The translations under genes were made by a program, and so were the position numbers. Of a stretch of 53,832 nt of DNA, positions 17,870 to 26,630 are shown in pieces; the first letter of the stretch is position 1, and each line of letters begins with the position of its first letter. The stretch comes from Lachnospiraceae bacterium (lineage in GTDB: Bacteria; Bacillota; Clostridia; Lachnospirales; Lachnospiraceae), in contig JAETNQ010000025.1 of the NCBI GenBank assembly GCA_021772075.1, forward strand, positions 1 through 53,832, written 5' to 3'. The notes beneath the pieces are model-generated. The model was not told the DNA's origin. It saw nothing but the letters and a program-made list of their open reading frames with translations, and searched no databases.

Positions 17870-20052
17870 TGGAGCAAAATATTTCTATAAATGAAGTCGT
17901 GCAGGCTGGACAAGAGAAACAGCTATATAGGGTACTCTGGGTTTCGTCAGACCAGGAATACGGATACTGGATTTCTTTGGAAAAACAAACCCGTGTTCCA
18001 GAAAAATTTATATGCCAGGAGGTAATTGAAAACATATCTGCTGGAGAGGCTTTTGCAGTTGAAGATCCAATCAGAGTTTATGAAGGAAACGTGGCGGAAT
18101 CTGCAAAAGAAAGAAGAGATGAGTGGTGGCGGATTCTAAAGCCGATACTTGAATGTGAGCCGGACATATACGAACGCAGGCGCAGAGGTGAATTGCTGTC
18201 TGAGGCCGCAAAAAAGAGTAACAAAGACAAGGCAAATCTATACCGGTATCTTGTAAAGTATTGGAAAAAAGGAAAGACGCCAAATGCTTTTTTGCCGGAT
18301 TTCAGGAACTGTGGCCGGGGCGCTAAAACACAGAATCAAAAAAAGCTTGGGCGACCGGTGAAACATGAAGGTGGTTTTGGGAAGATTCTTACAGACGAGG
18401 ATATTGACCATTTTGGAACAGCAATCAGGAAATATTACTTAAACCGGAAAGCAGTTACTTTGAAAAGCACATATGAAAAAATGCTTGGAGATTTTTATTC
18501 TGTTCCTGCTTATGATAAAAGCGGAGGCGAATACCTGCGGTTATTGCCGGCAGACCAAATCCCTTCCATTACTCAGTTCCGCTATTGGTATAAAAAGAAT
18601 CGGGATGAGAAAACAGAAATCCAGAAACGTAGCGGCGAAGCAAAGTTTGAACTGACTGGACGTGCAATCACCGGGAGGTCGGACTATCAGCTGATGGGGC
18701 CAGGGGCAAAGTACCAGATCAATGCAACGGTAGGCGATATCTACCTGGTCTCGCAATTTGACCGGAGCGATATCATAGGCCGCCCGGTTATGTATTTCGT
18801 CGTGGACAGCTACAGTCGGATGGTCACCGGGATGTATGTCGGGTTGGAAGGGCCGTCATGGGCAGGCGCAATGATGGCGATTGAAAATGCCGCCAGCGAT
18901 AAAGTAGCTTACTGCGCATCCTATGGGGTGGAGATCACAGAGGACGAATGGCCATGCCGCCATATCCCCACGGCGATCCTCGGGGACAGGGGCGAGATGG
19001 AAAGCAGGCTTGCGGACAACCTTGTCCAGATGCTTGGGGTACGCATCGAGAACGCCCCACCTTACAGGGCTGATCTGAAGGGAATTATCGAGCAGCACTT
19101 CCGGACAATCAACACAAATGCCCTGCCCTTTCTTCCAGGGAAAGTCCTGCCGGATATGAGTGAGCGTGGAGGCCATGATTATCGTCTGGATGCAAAACTT
19201 GATATCCGGCAGTTTACGGAGATCATCATCCGCTGCGTGCTCTATTATAATAACAGCCATAGCATGGAATACTTTGAAAAAAATGAGCAGATGATGCAGA
19301 TGGGCGTTGATGCGGTGCCTCTGGAACTTTGGAATTTCGGAATCCGCTACTGCTCTGGATGCCTTAAGACCGTCCCCAAAGATACGCTGCGGCTGGCGCT
19401 TATGCCGATGGAGAAGGCATCCGTGACAGAACGGGGCATCCGTTTTAAAGGTATGTATTATTCCTGTGAAGAAACACTCAAAGGCTTATGGTTTGAGAAA
19501 GCAAGGGCAAAGGGGATATACCGGGTGAAAATTTATTATGATCCCCGTGACATGGGCGCAATCCTTGTGGAAAACCCAATGGGTACGGAGGTGATCCGGT
19601 GTGAGCTTGTAGAATGGGAAACGAAATATGCAGGGAAGCAGCTCGATGAGGTCTGGTATGAGCAGGAGAAAGAGAAACTCCGGAATAAGGAACTCAAAGC
19701 AAAAGAACTGGAAGCAAAAATCAACCTTGGAAAACAGATTGAATCTATTGTAGATTCGGTAGGGCAAAAATCCGGCGCTGACAATGTCACATCAAAAGCG
19801 GAGCGGATTAGGAATATCCGTGCCAACCGGAAAAACGAGAAGGAAGAAATCCGTAAGAAAGAAGCATTTACAGGGCGGAAAGCCGGACAAGATGAAAAAG
19901 CGGTACAGCCAGCCAAAGAACCGGAAATATCGCCCATCATGCGGCTGATACAGCAACATGTGGAGGAAGAAATCAAAGATGATGCCTTATACAACCAAAG
20001 CAGAATACCGGGAACAGGTGATCCCGGAGTATCAGGGGAATCCCCTGATTGA
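17869..20052 (+). CDS. tnsB: TnsB-like DDE transposase with Asn at the first catalytic position
   Basis: A 727-residue TnsB homologue that binds the end repeats and joins 3' ends. DNA-binding helices precede an RNase-H core from about residue 275. The second and third catalytic residues are visible: Asp373 in LGDRGE and Glu408 in GIIEQHF, 35 apart. The first catalytic Asp is expected in the QI-D-AT strand 88 residues before Asp373, but residue 285 there is Asn (QINAT, codon AAT). The conserved VVDSYSR strand is present. Asn at this position would be expected to abolish strand transfer. A coiled, charged C-terminal tail (about 590-727) should contact TnsC. Confidence 0.93.
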   Translation: MEQNISINEVVQAGQEKQLYRVLWVSSDQEYGYWISLEKQTRVPEKFICQEVIENISAGEAFAVEDPIRVYEGNVAESAKERRDEWWRILKPILECEPDIYERRRRGELLSEAAKKSNKDKANLYRYLVKYWKKGKTPNAFLPDFRNCGRGAKTQNQKKLGRPVKHEGGFGKILTDEDIDHFGTAIRKYYLNRKAVTLKSTYEKMLGDFYSVPAYDKSGGEYLRLLPADQIPSITQFRYWYKKNRDEKTEIQKRSGEAKFELTGRAITGRSDYQLMGPGAKYQINATVGDIYLVSQFDRSDIIGRPVMYFVVDSYSRMVTGMYVGLEGPSWAGAMMAIENAASDKVAYCASYGVEITEDEWPCRHIPTAILGDRGEMESRLADNLVQMLGVRIENAPPYRADLKGIIEQHFRTINTNALPFLPGKVLPDMSERGGHDYRLDAKLDIRQFTEIIIRCVLYYNNSHSMEYFEKNEQMMQMGVDAVPLELWNFGIRYCSGCLKTVPKDTLRLALMPMEKASVTERGIRFKGMYYSCEETLKGLWFEKARAKGIYRVKIYYDPRDMGAILVENPMGTEVIRCELVEWETKYAGKQLDEVWYEQEKEKLRNKELKAKELEAKINLGKQIESIVDSVGQKSGADNVTSKAERIRNIRANRKNEKEEIRKKEAFTGRKAGQDEKAVQPAKEPEISPIMRLIQQHVEEEIKDDALYNQSRIPGTGDPGVSGESPD

Positions 20053-21517
20053 AGCACTCCCGGATATATGGCCCAGTGATCAGGTAGTCCAGATGTTGTC
20101 GGAAAAAGCAGCTTATAATAATGGGGAACGGAAGCTGGACATACAGTACCGGATGCATTGCATCTACAGACTGTTCCGGTATTTCCAGCCTTTGGAGCAG
20201 CACATTGATATTGAACAGCGCATATCCCGGAGCATTCGCCAGGGCTACCTGTACAGGAACCCATTAACGCCAGAATATGCGTCAGGGCTTGCCGATGGGT
20301 TCGCCGCCATTAAGGATAAGTCTAGCTACCATATGCTGCGTGGCACGAAGTCAGCAGCATCCGGCTTCACAATCATTGGCGTGTCCGGGGTCGGAAAAAG
20401 CACGGCAGTAGAAAAAATACTTTCCCTATATCCGCAACAGATTATCCATACAAGATACCGGGAAGTGCCATTTGCATCTACACAGCTGGTATGGCTGAAG
20501 CTGGACTGCCCGCATGACGGGTCGCTAAAACAGCTGTGCTACCAGTTTTTCTATGCATTGGATATGGCTGCCGGGACGGATTATTTCCAACAATATGCAA
20601 AAGGCAGGCATTCCCTGGATATGCTGCTGATCATTATGACACAGCTTGTAAGGCAGTTCCAGATAGGCGTCCTTGTGATTGACGAGATACAGCATTTAAG
20701 TGAAGCAAAAGGCGGCGGTTCTGATAAGATGCTGAACTTCTTTGTCACGCTGGTGAATACCATAGGATTGCCAGTTGTCATGATAGGGACAACAAAAGCA
20801 ATGTCGATCCTCCAGGGGGAGTTCCGGCAGGCAAGGAGGGGAAGTGGCCAGGGAGACCTGATCTGGGACAGGATGAAAAATGACGCGGCATGGCAGGTGT
20901 TTGTAAAATCCATGTGGCGCTACCAGTGGACAGGGAACAGCGTCCCTTATACGGATGAGATGGTCAATACGCTTTATGATGAAAGCCAGGGGATCATTGA
21001 TATCGCCGTGAAGCTCTACGCTATCGTGCAGATTGAAGCAATCACAGGCGGGAAGGAAAGTTTCAGCACCGTAGACATACATAAGGTGGCAGAGAAAAAG
21101 CTCAGTCTCGTAAAGCCGATGCTGGATGCCTTGCGCAGCGGGGACAGGAAAAAGATACTGCGTTATGAGGATATCACGCCGGTGAGCATTGAGGATTACC
21201 TGTCCGCATACCAGGCTGTAAAGCCGGAAATCAGTGAAAAATCAACAGAAAAGAAACTTACCGTGCTTGAGCAGACGGTAGTAAAACTGTTGGAGGTGGA
21301 TGTGGAGCCACCCATGGCTAAGCGCCTTGCCGGGAAAGTGATCGCATCCCATAAAAATCCGGTTAGTGTCGGCGAGGCTTTTAAGGAAGCATACCGCCTG
21401 TATATTTCAGAAGCGCCAGATAAACCGGAAACAGAGGCATCAGAGGATGACCTGCGGAAAAGTGACAGCTATGAAGACATGAAAAAGAAAGGGCTTGTAG
21501 ATGAAATGGAGTGGTAA
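19979..21517 (+). CDS. tnsC: TnsC-like AAA+ transposition regulator
   Basis: A 512-residue ATPase that would link target recognition by TniQ/TnsD to the TnsA-TnsB transposase. Walker A is GVSGVGKST at 134-142. Walker B is VLVIDEIQHL near 228, followed by a sensor-like VVMIGTTKA. It overlaps the 3' end of tnsB by 74 bp. GGAGGAAG at 19962-19969 supports ATG 19979 (or 19982) rather than the earlier in-frame ATG 19958. Length is close to Tn7 TnsC. Confidence 0.93.
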   Translation: MMPYTTKAEYREQVIPEYQGNPLIEALPDIWPSDQVVQMLSEKAAYNNGERKLDIQYRMHCIYRLFRYFQPLEQHIDIEQRISRSIRQGYLYRNPLTPEYASGLADGFAAIKDKSSYHMLRGTKSAASGFTIIGVSGVGKSTAVEKILSLYPQQIIHTRYREVPFASTQLVWLKLDCPHDGSLKQLCYQFFYALDMAAGTDYFQQYAKGRHSLDMLLIIMTQLVRQFQIGVLVIDEIQHLSEAKGGGSDKMLNFFVTLVNTIGLPVVMIGTTKAMSILQGEFRQARRGSGQGDLIWDRMKNDAAWQVFVKSMWRYQWTGNSVPYTDEMVNTLYDESQGIIDIAVKLYAIVQIEAITGGKESFSTVDIHKVAEKKLSLVKPMLDALRSGDRKKILRYEDITPVSIEDYLSAYQAVKPEISEKSTEKKLTVLEQTVVKLLEVDVEPPMAKRLAGKVIASHKNPVSVGEAFKEAYRLYISEAPDKPETEASEDDLRKSDSYEDMKKKGLVDEMEW

Positions 21518-21519
21518 GG

Positions 21520-23427
21520 ATGCACAGGCTGAGTTTTTTTCCAACGCCATATCCGGACGAATGTTTTTACAGTATTTTCTGCCGCTACTATGTCCGGAGC
21601 GGGATAACCTCCCCGAAGGCGGCGACAGAGATATTTTTCGGATGTGACAGGTCACTGCTTGCATCTACCGTTTATTTCCCAAGAAAGCTGGAACGGCTGG
21701 GCTACTGGGTCGGCCCGGATAGCGGCATTACTGGAAAAAAACTGATCTGCGAACATACAGCCTACCCTTACCACTCCATCTCACATACCAAAGATGTGTA
21801 CCAACGGATGGAGGACGTGATCCGGGACGGCATCCCGGAAGGAGGCATAGCCAGCCTGGTACGCAGGATGATAAGCAAAAGCAAATATGTTTCTGCGGGG
21901 CAGTATCTCCGCTACTGCCCCAAATGTGTCAGGGAGGACATAAAGAAATATGGGGAGGCTTACTGGCACAGGCTGCCACAGCTCCCAGGTGTGAGGTTCT
22001 GCCCGAAACATGGCTGTGGCATTGAAAACAGCAGCGCCTCTTTTGAAGGAATGCGGGTGCGGATATATCCCGCATCTTATGTCCTCCGTAATATGGATGG
22101 CGATACAGAAGGCCAGAGCCTGTTATATAAGGAAGAATACCTTTCTATTGCGAAGGAAACGGAGTGGTTGTTGGAGAACGGGAGGCAGTTTGGCGGGCAT
22201 CAGCCAATCAGCGGTAAATACAGGGAATTCATGAGGGAACAGAATTATACAGACTTTCATGGAACAGCCATCAACAGGGAAGCCCTACGGAATGACTTTA
22301 TAAAAAGATATGGCGAGGCATTTATTGCGGAACTGCTCCCATATGATGGAGATCCCCTATACTGGCTGAGATATTTGCAGGAAAGTATTGGGGTCAACCT
22401 CCGCCCAATCCATCACATCCTACTGATGGGTTTTTTCGCCGGTTCAGTAGAAAATTTCCTTAATATAGAAATAAAGACGGAACTGCCCTATGGGAATGGG
22501 CCTTGGCCCTGTGCAAATAAGCTGTGCAGCCATTACCGGAAGGACGGAGTGAGGAAAGTGGAAATCTGCAAGAAATGGGATGAGGTGTGGGCATGGTTTG
22601 AATGTCCGCACTGCGGAATGCGCTATCGCCGGTCAGACCCAGAACAGAGTTTTGAAGAATATCTTAAAAAGCCATGTATTTCAGACAGAGGTTTTTTATT
22701 TGAGCAGCGTCTGAAAGAATATCTTTCCAATCCTGAACTGTCACTGAACACAGTTGCTGACTTGTTGGGTGTTGGTGTCAGCACGGTTGGTCAATATGCA
22801 AAAAGGAGCGGGATTGATGTAAAGAAAAGGCGTAAAGCGAGCTATTATTCCCGTGATGTTGATAACGATGAGGATAAAACTGCTTACTATCGTCGGCGTG
22901 TTCAGGAGGAACTACAAAAAACACCCGTAATGTCCTGCAAGGATATCAAAGAGCGTATCCCAGGGGCTTATGAATGGCTAATCCGCAAAGAGCCAGAATG
23001 GCTTCATGCCAGACTGATTCACGAGTTTGATAAGCCCAAGTGGAATGAATGGGGAGAAGCTGCTCTTGTAGAACTAAAGGCTGCATATGCGGAAATCCAG
23101 TCATCCGGGGATAAGCGGAAACGCATGAATATCAGCTGGCTGGCAAGGGTAGCCGGGATAAACAGGGACGATATATATGGCAGGCTGAGGTATCTGCCGG
23201 AAATGCAGAAGTTTTTTGATGAAGTCTGCGAAACGCAGGAAGAATGGATCCGGCGGAGATACACAGAAATCGCATACGAAAAGAAAAAAGCCGGAGGAAG
23301 GGAGTTTACATATGATGACGTAAAGCGGAAAGTCCAGATCAGGAGAGGTTCTTATGAAAGGAATCAGGAACTGATAAGAGCATTAATTATAGAAATTAAT
23401 AGTACAATATTTACAAATGATAATTGA
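21520..23427 (+). CDS. tniQ: TniQ/TnsD-family target selector
   Basis: A 635-residue target-site recognition protein. The N-terminal TniQ domain opens with SFFPTPYPDECFYSIFCRYY and contains a zinc-finger motif YCPKCVRED with downstream FCPKHGC. A second Cys set (CANKLCSHY and CPHCGMRY) lies near 330-370, and the C-terminal half has helix-turn-helix-like segments (VADLLGVGVSTVGQYAKRSG). The long C-terminus is as in TnsD-type selectors that bind a fixed chromosomal site, not the short TniQ of CRISPR-guided elements. ATG 21520 follows GGAG eight bases upstream. Only one such gene is present. Confidence 0.92.
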   Translation: MHRLSFFPTPYPDECFYSIFCRYYVRSGITSPKAATEIFFGCDRSLLASTVYFPRKLERLGYWVGPDSGITGKKLICEHTAYPYHSISHTKDVYQRMEDVIRDGIPEGGIASLVRRMISKSKYVSAGQYLRYCPKCVREDIKKYGEAYWHRLPQLPGVRFCPKHGCGIENSSASFEGMRVRIYPASYVLRNMDGDTEGQSLLYKEEYLSIAKETEWLLENGRQFGGHQPISGKYREFMREQNYTDFHGTAINREALRNDFIKRYGEAFIAELLPYDGDPLYWLRYLQESIGVNLRPIHHILLMGFFAGSVENFLNIEIKTELPYGNGPWPCANKLCSHYRKDGVRKVEICKKWDEVWAWFECPHCGMRYRRSDPEQSFEEYLKKPCISDRGFLFEQRLKEYLSNPELSLNTVADLLGVGVSTVGQYAKRSGIDVKKRRKASYYSRDVDNDEDKTAYYRRRVQEELQKTPVMSCKDIKERIPGAYEWLIRKEPEWLHARLIHEFDKPKWNEWGEAALVELKAAYAEIQSSGDKRKRMNISWLARVAGINRDDIYGRLRYLPEMQKFFDEVCETQEEWIRRRYTEIAYEKKKAGGREFTYDDVKRKVQIRRGSYERNQELIRALIIEINSTIFTNDN

Positions 23428-23534
23428 AAGTTTGCTAGAAGGAAGAATAACCTTGATTTTATTAGTATATTACTATATTATTTTACGCATAGGGTAGTTC
23501 TTTTGGTGATATTTTTCTGTTTGGCTTTAGTAAA

Positions 23535-23563
23535 TTGTATGTGTTGGTGTAATCTGTTATAAT
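23535..23563 (+). promoter_or_regulatory. Candidate sigma-A promoter of the cargo operon
   Basis: TTGTAT (23535-23540), a 17-base spacer and TATAAT (23558-23563) lie about 130 bp upstream of the TPR gene, in a 269-bp gene-free stretch. It is the best promoter match before the cargo genes. Confidence 0.6.
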
Positions 23564-23696
23564 GTAAAGAGGATATCTCAGCACAGAAAAATATGATGCT
23601 CACTACAAATATTGGCTAATGCTTTTGTCTGGGGCTTGATTAGCGGTTTTTGTCGGGTGATGTGTATTTAAAATAGATATAAAATGGAGAGGCTTT

Positions 23697-24299
23697 ATGG
23701 ACAATAATATTGAAATTATGGATAAAATGTACGAGGCAAATGTATATCGAAAAGAGCAAGAGTATGATGTAGCTATGGAAAAATACATGGAGTTATATCA
23801 GACGATAAAAAGAAATAAGCAGTATTATAGTCAATATGGCTGTGATATACTAAAACAACTATGTTTTTGCTATAGGAAAAAGGGAAACATTGGCGCAGCA
23901 ATAGAGTCCATAAATGAAGCAATTAAGTTAGCTAATAAAAATAGTTTGCGATATGGAAGTAATGACACGGCCAGAGAAAATTTGGCGATATGTTATATGA
24001 ATAAGGGGGTTATTTTTGACGAAGGGGGTACTTATGATGAGGCGATAGAAAACTATAATATGGGTGTGACTATTTTTAGGGAATTAGTAGCACACAATGA
24101 TGCAAAGGTAAATTTATTAATTAATGCATTGTTAAATTTAGGTACTTCGTATTATAATAACAAAGATTACAATACGGCAGAGCATATTTTTATAGAGTTA
24201 TTGAACTCTTTAGGAGAGACTAAAGAAGAGGATAGCAGAGGAATATATGCGATAGAATATCTGGAAAAAATACAAGGAATAAAAGGAGAAAGAACATGA
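23697..24299 (+). CDS. TPR-repeat protein, first gene of cargo operon
   Basis: A 200-residue soluble helical protein built of tetratricopeptide-like repeats. Units with Y/A/G spacing are visible around 13-45, 57-85 (FCYRKKGNIGAAIESINEAIKL), 95-130 (ICYMNKGVIFDEGGTYDEAI) and 145-180 (NLGTSYYNNKDYNTAEHIF). TPR arrays bind peptides or partner proteins, so this is a likely scaffold or sensor subunit. GGAGAGG precedes the ATG. The stop overlaps the thyX start (ATGA), so translation is coupled. The AT-rich codon use matches the rest of the cargo but not the ICE. Confidence 0.8.
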   Translation: MDNNIEIMDKMYEANVYRKEQEYDVAMEKYMELYQTIKRNKQYYSQYGCDILKQLCFCYRKKGNIGAAIESINEAIKLANKNSLRYGSNDTARENLAICYMNKGVIFDEGGTYDEAIENYNMGVTIFRELVAHNDAKVNLLINALLNLGTSYYNNKDYNTAEHIFIELLNSLGETKEEDSRGIYAIEYLEKIQGIKGERT

Positions 24300-24940
24300 T
24301 ACTAGTGAATCCAGAGGTAGAAATTATTGATATGGCTGATTACTCAGACATTTTAAGAAAAATTGAAAAAATAGGAAGGGTCTGTTATAAAAGTGAGGAT
24401 AGGATACAAAATGATTCGGCAGAAAAATTTATTGTTGGGCTTATAAAAAGAGGTCATGAATCAGTAATTGAACATGAAAGTGTGAGCGTAAAAGTTATTT
24501 GTGATCGTGGAGTGACTCATGAGATTGTAAGGCATAGAGTTGCCAGCTATAGTCAGGAGAGCACACGGTATTGCAATTATTCTAAAGATAAATTTCAAAG
24601 CCAAATATCAGTAATTGATATTTCAACAGGATTTTCATATGACATGGAAAATCCAGCAGATAGCCAAAAATATGAAATATGGCATGAAGCTATGGAAAAT
24701 GCAGAGAAATCTTATTTTCGGATGTTGGATGCAGGTGCATCCCCTCAAGAGGCAAGATCAGTTTTACCTAATTCATTGAAGACAGAATTAGTCATGACAA
24801 TGAACTTAAGAGAATGGAGACATTTCTTTAAGTTAAGGCTTGCCAATGGGGCACATCCGCAGATGAAAGAGATTTCAAAATTGATATTGGAAGTATTCAA
24901 ACAAAAATTGCCTGTATTTTTTCAAGATATTGAGGAATAA
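24296..24940 (+). CDS. thyX: Flavin-dependent thymidylate synthase
   Basis: A 214-residue ThyX homologue. ThyX methylates dUMP to dTMP with methylene-tetrahydrofolate and FAD. The signature RHRx7S is exact: Arg79-His80-Arg81, then Ser89 in SQESTRY. The upstream HESVIEHESVSVKV and the C-terminal NLREWRHFFKLR also fit. Length is normal for the family, so it looks complete. In a transposon cargo next to a radical-SAM enzyme and a caspase it is probably not a simple housekeeping copy. It may make or modify a pyrimidine nucleotide, but the substrate is not known. AGGAG precedes ATG 24296. Confidence 0.92.
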   Translation: MILVNPEVEIIDMADYSDILRKIEKIGRVCYKSEDRIQNDSAEKFIVGLIKRGHESVIEHESVSVKVICDRGVTHEIVRHRVASYSQESTRYCNYSKDKFQSQISVIDISTGFSYDMENPADSQKYEIWHEAMENAEKSYFRMLDAGASPQEARSVLPNSLKTELVMTMNLREWRHFFKLRLANGAHPQMKEISKLILEVFKQKLPVFFQDIEE

Positions 24941-24942
24941 AA

Positions 24943-25905
24943 ATGCAAAAAATCATCTGGAATATAACAAAAAAATGTGGGTTTCATTGTAGCATTTGTG
25001 CAACACAATCTGATGGAAAAAGAGAACTTTCCTATGAAGAAAAGAGAAAAGTTCTTTCGAAAATATGTTCTTTGAAAGCGGAATTAAGAGAACTTGATTT
25101 TGCAGGTGGAGATCCTCTATTTGATAAAGATAGTAGAAAAATAATTGGAGAAGCAATTAATGAATTGGGGAGGGAAAAGATTTCCATTACGACAACAGGG
25201 ATTGGTATTGCTCAATTAAGCGCAGAAGAAAAAAAGCACTATTTATATAAGTGTGAGTTATCGTTGGATAACATCGAAAATTGTGATTTCCAAATAAGAA
25301 AGGAAAATTTGTATAGTAAAAAAAATCTGGAAGCGATAAATGAAAGTAAAAAGTACATACAAAATTTGACAATCAACATACCTATATTTGAGACAGAAAG
25401 ACGGATTGATAGTCTGAAAAATTTAATATGTATAATAAATGAAATAGAGGTGCAAAATTTAAGCGTTAATATTTTAAGGTATATGCCAGTAGGAAAAGCA
25501 AAATTATGTGACTATCCTAAATTATATTCTCCAGAAAGATATATAGATTATATCGAAAAAAATCTGAGAAGGGATATTCATTTGAATGTTCACTGTGCAA
25601 TGAGGGGAATTAGAGGTGTAAATGATAATTGTGGCATGCTTTTGAGGAAAATAGGAATAGACTGTGAAGGGAATATTTTTATGTGTGCGTGGGCTGGTTA
25701 TTTACAGGTGGATAGAGAAAGAAATCCATTTTATCTAGGCAACATATTTGAGCAAGATTTTGAGAGTCTGCTAAAAAACGAAAAAGTAACTAAAATGCAA
25801 AGTAATCTAAATAAGATTCATAAAGGTTGTTGTATTTTTTCTTATTTGTGTTCAGATTCTCATGACATGTTTTCAAATAAAGACCCATTATTTAAGGAGA
25901 TTTAA
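24943..25905 (+). CDS. Radical SAM enzyme
   Basis: A 320-residue radical-SAM protein. The cluster-binding Cys12-x3-Cys16-x2-Cys19 lies at the very N-terminus, followed by the GGDP-type SAM-binding segment (DFAGGDPLFD). A C-terminal Cys group (IDCEGNIFMCAW and later KGCCIFSYLC) resembles a SPASM or twitch-like extension, often used to bind an auxiliary cluster and peptide or nucleotide substrates. It lies 2 bp after thyX. I cannot assign it to a named subfamily; antiviral viperin was considered but not supported. Its substrate may be the product of ThyX or a peptide in a cargo partner. Confidence 0.88.
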   Translation: MQKIIWNITKKCGFHCSICATQSDGKRELSYEEKRKVLSKICSLKAELRELDFAGGDPLFDKDSRKIIGEAINELGREKISITTTGIGIAQLSAEEKKHYLYKCELSLDNIENCDFQIRKENLYSKKNLEAINESKKYIQNLTINIPIFETERRIDSLKNLICIINEIEVQNLSVNILRYMPVGKAKLCDYPKLYSPERYIDYIEKNLRRDIHLNVHCAMRGIRGVNDNCGMLLRKIGIDCEGNIFMCAWAGYLQVDRERNPFYLGNIFEQDFESLLKNEKVTKMQSNLNKIHKGCCIFSYLCSDSHDMFSNKDPLFKEI

Positions 25906-25906
25906 A

Positions 25907-26281
25907 ATGATTAATGAGGCATATGAGCTTGTTAAAATCTTTCAGGAAATGGCTGAACAGCCGATTGGAGAATTTCCGCAATTTTTAAATAGGCAAAGAT
26001 GTAATATAAGATGCAAATGGATGAGAGAAGAGATTGAAGAATTTGAGAATAGTAATACAGTTTATGAGCAGGCAGACGCAATCATGGATTTGTTATATTA
26101 TGCATTAGGTGCATTGGTTGAGATGGGGGTAAAGCCGGATGAATTGTTTATGCTTGTACATGAGTATAATGTAAAAAAAATAAATGGTAAGCGGTGCGAT
26201 GCTGATGGTAAAATCATGAAGCCTTGTGGGTGGCAACATCCAGATAAAGAAATAAAAGAAATAATTGATGCTATGATGTAA
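25907..26281 (+). CDS. MazG-like nucleotide pyrophosphohydrolase
   Basis: A 124-residue all-alpha NTP pyrophosphohydrolase-like protein. It has the metal-binding pattern EEIEEF followed by EQADAIMD (EExxE then ExxD), as in MazG and related enzymes that cleave nucleoside triphosphates to monophosphates. The C-terminal VKKINGKRCDADGKIMKP segment is typical of the phage and bacterial single-domain forms. AAGGAGA precedes ATG 25907, one base after the radical-SAM stop. In the operon it could degrade a modified nucleotide or act as off-switch. Confidence 0.85.
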   Translation: MINEAYELVKIFQEMAEQPIGEFPQFLNRQRCNIRCKWMREEIEEFENSNTVYEQADAIMDLLYYALGALVEMGVKPDELFMLVHEYNVKKINGKRCDADGKIMKPCGWQHPDKEIKEIIDAMM

Positions 26282-26296
26282 GAGTAGGAGGTTTTT

Positions 26297-26605
26297 ATGC
26301 AAAAGATTAAAGTTGAAAATATAGAACAGGATGAATTGGTTTCTGATATTATGGAACAAGCAGCAAGATGCGTGAGTGAGGAAGGCAATATAACTGAATT
26401 GGAAACAGTACAGCTAGAAAATACTAAAGATATGGGAATAATAGCATCCTTTTTGGTCTCAGTAGCTGCGGGGGTATTTATTGAAGCTGCGAAGTACGTC
26501 ATAAATCGTATTAAAACCAGACAAAACTATAATGAAAATTGTAAGATAAAAATTGGAGATAAAGTATATACATTACGTGAAATTGAAAGCTATGAGGAAC
26601 AATAA
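26297..26605 (+). CDS. Small protein with one membrane-like helix, linked to the caspase gene
   Basis: A 102-residue protein: an acidic N-terminal region (1-48), a hydrophobic helix (about 49-71, IIASFLVSVAAGVFIEAAKY), a basic linker, then a short strand segment KIKIGDKVYTLREIE. The layout resembles effector-associated EACC1-type proteins, reported beside caspase and TPR conflict genes, but I cannot confirm homology by eye. It has a GGAGG site and lies 25 bp before the caspase gene, so it is a likely regulator or membrane partner of it. Confidence 0.65.
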   Translation: MQKIKVENIEQDELVSDIMEQAARCVSEEGNITELETVQLENTKDMGIIASFLVSVAAGVFIEAAKYVINRIKTRQNYNENCKIKIGDKVYTLREIESYEEQ

Positions 26606-26630
26606 TAAGTTAATATAAGCAGGGATAAAA

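Noticed and set aside
24943-25905. Viperin (antiviral ddhCTP synthase) call for the radical-SAM protein
   Set aside because: Only the general Cx3Cx2C motif is shared; the C-terminal Cys groups point to a different subfamily.
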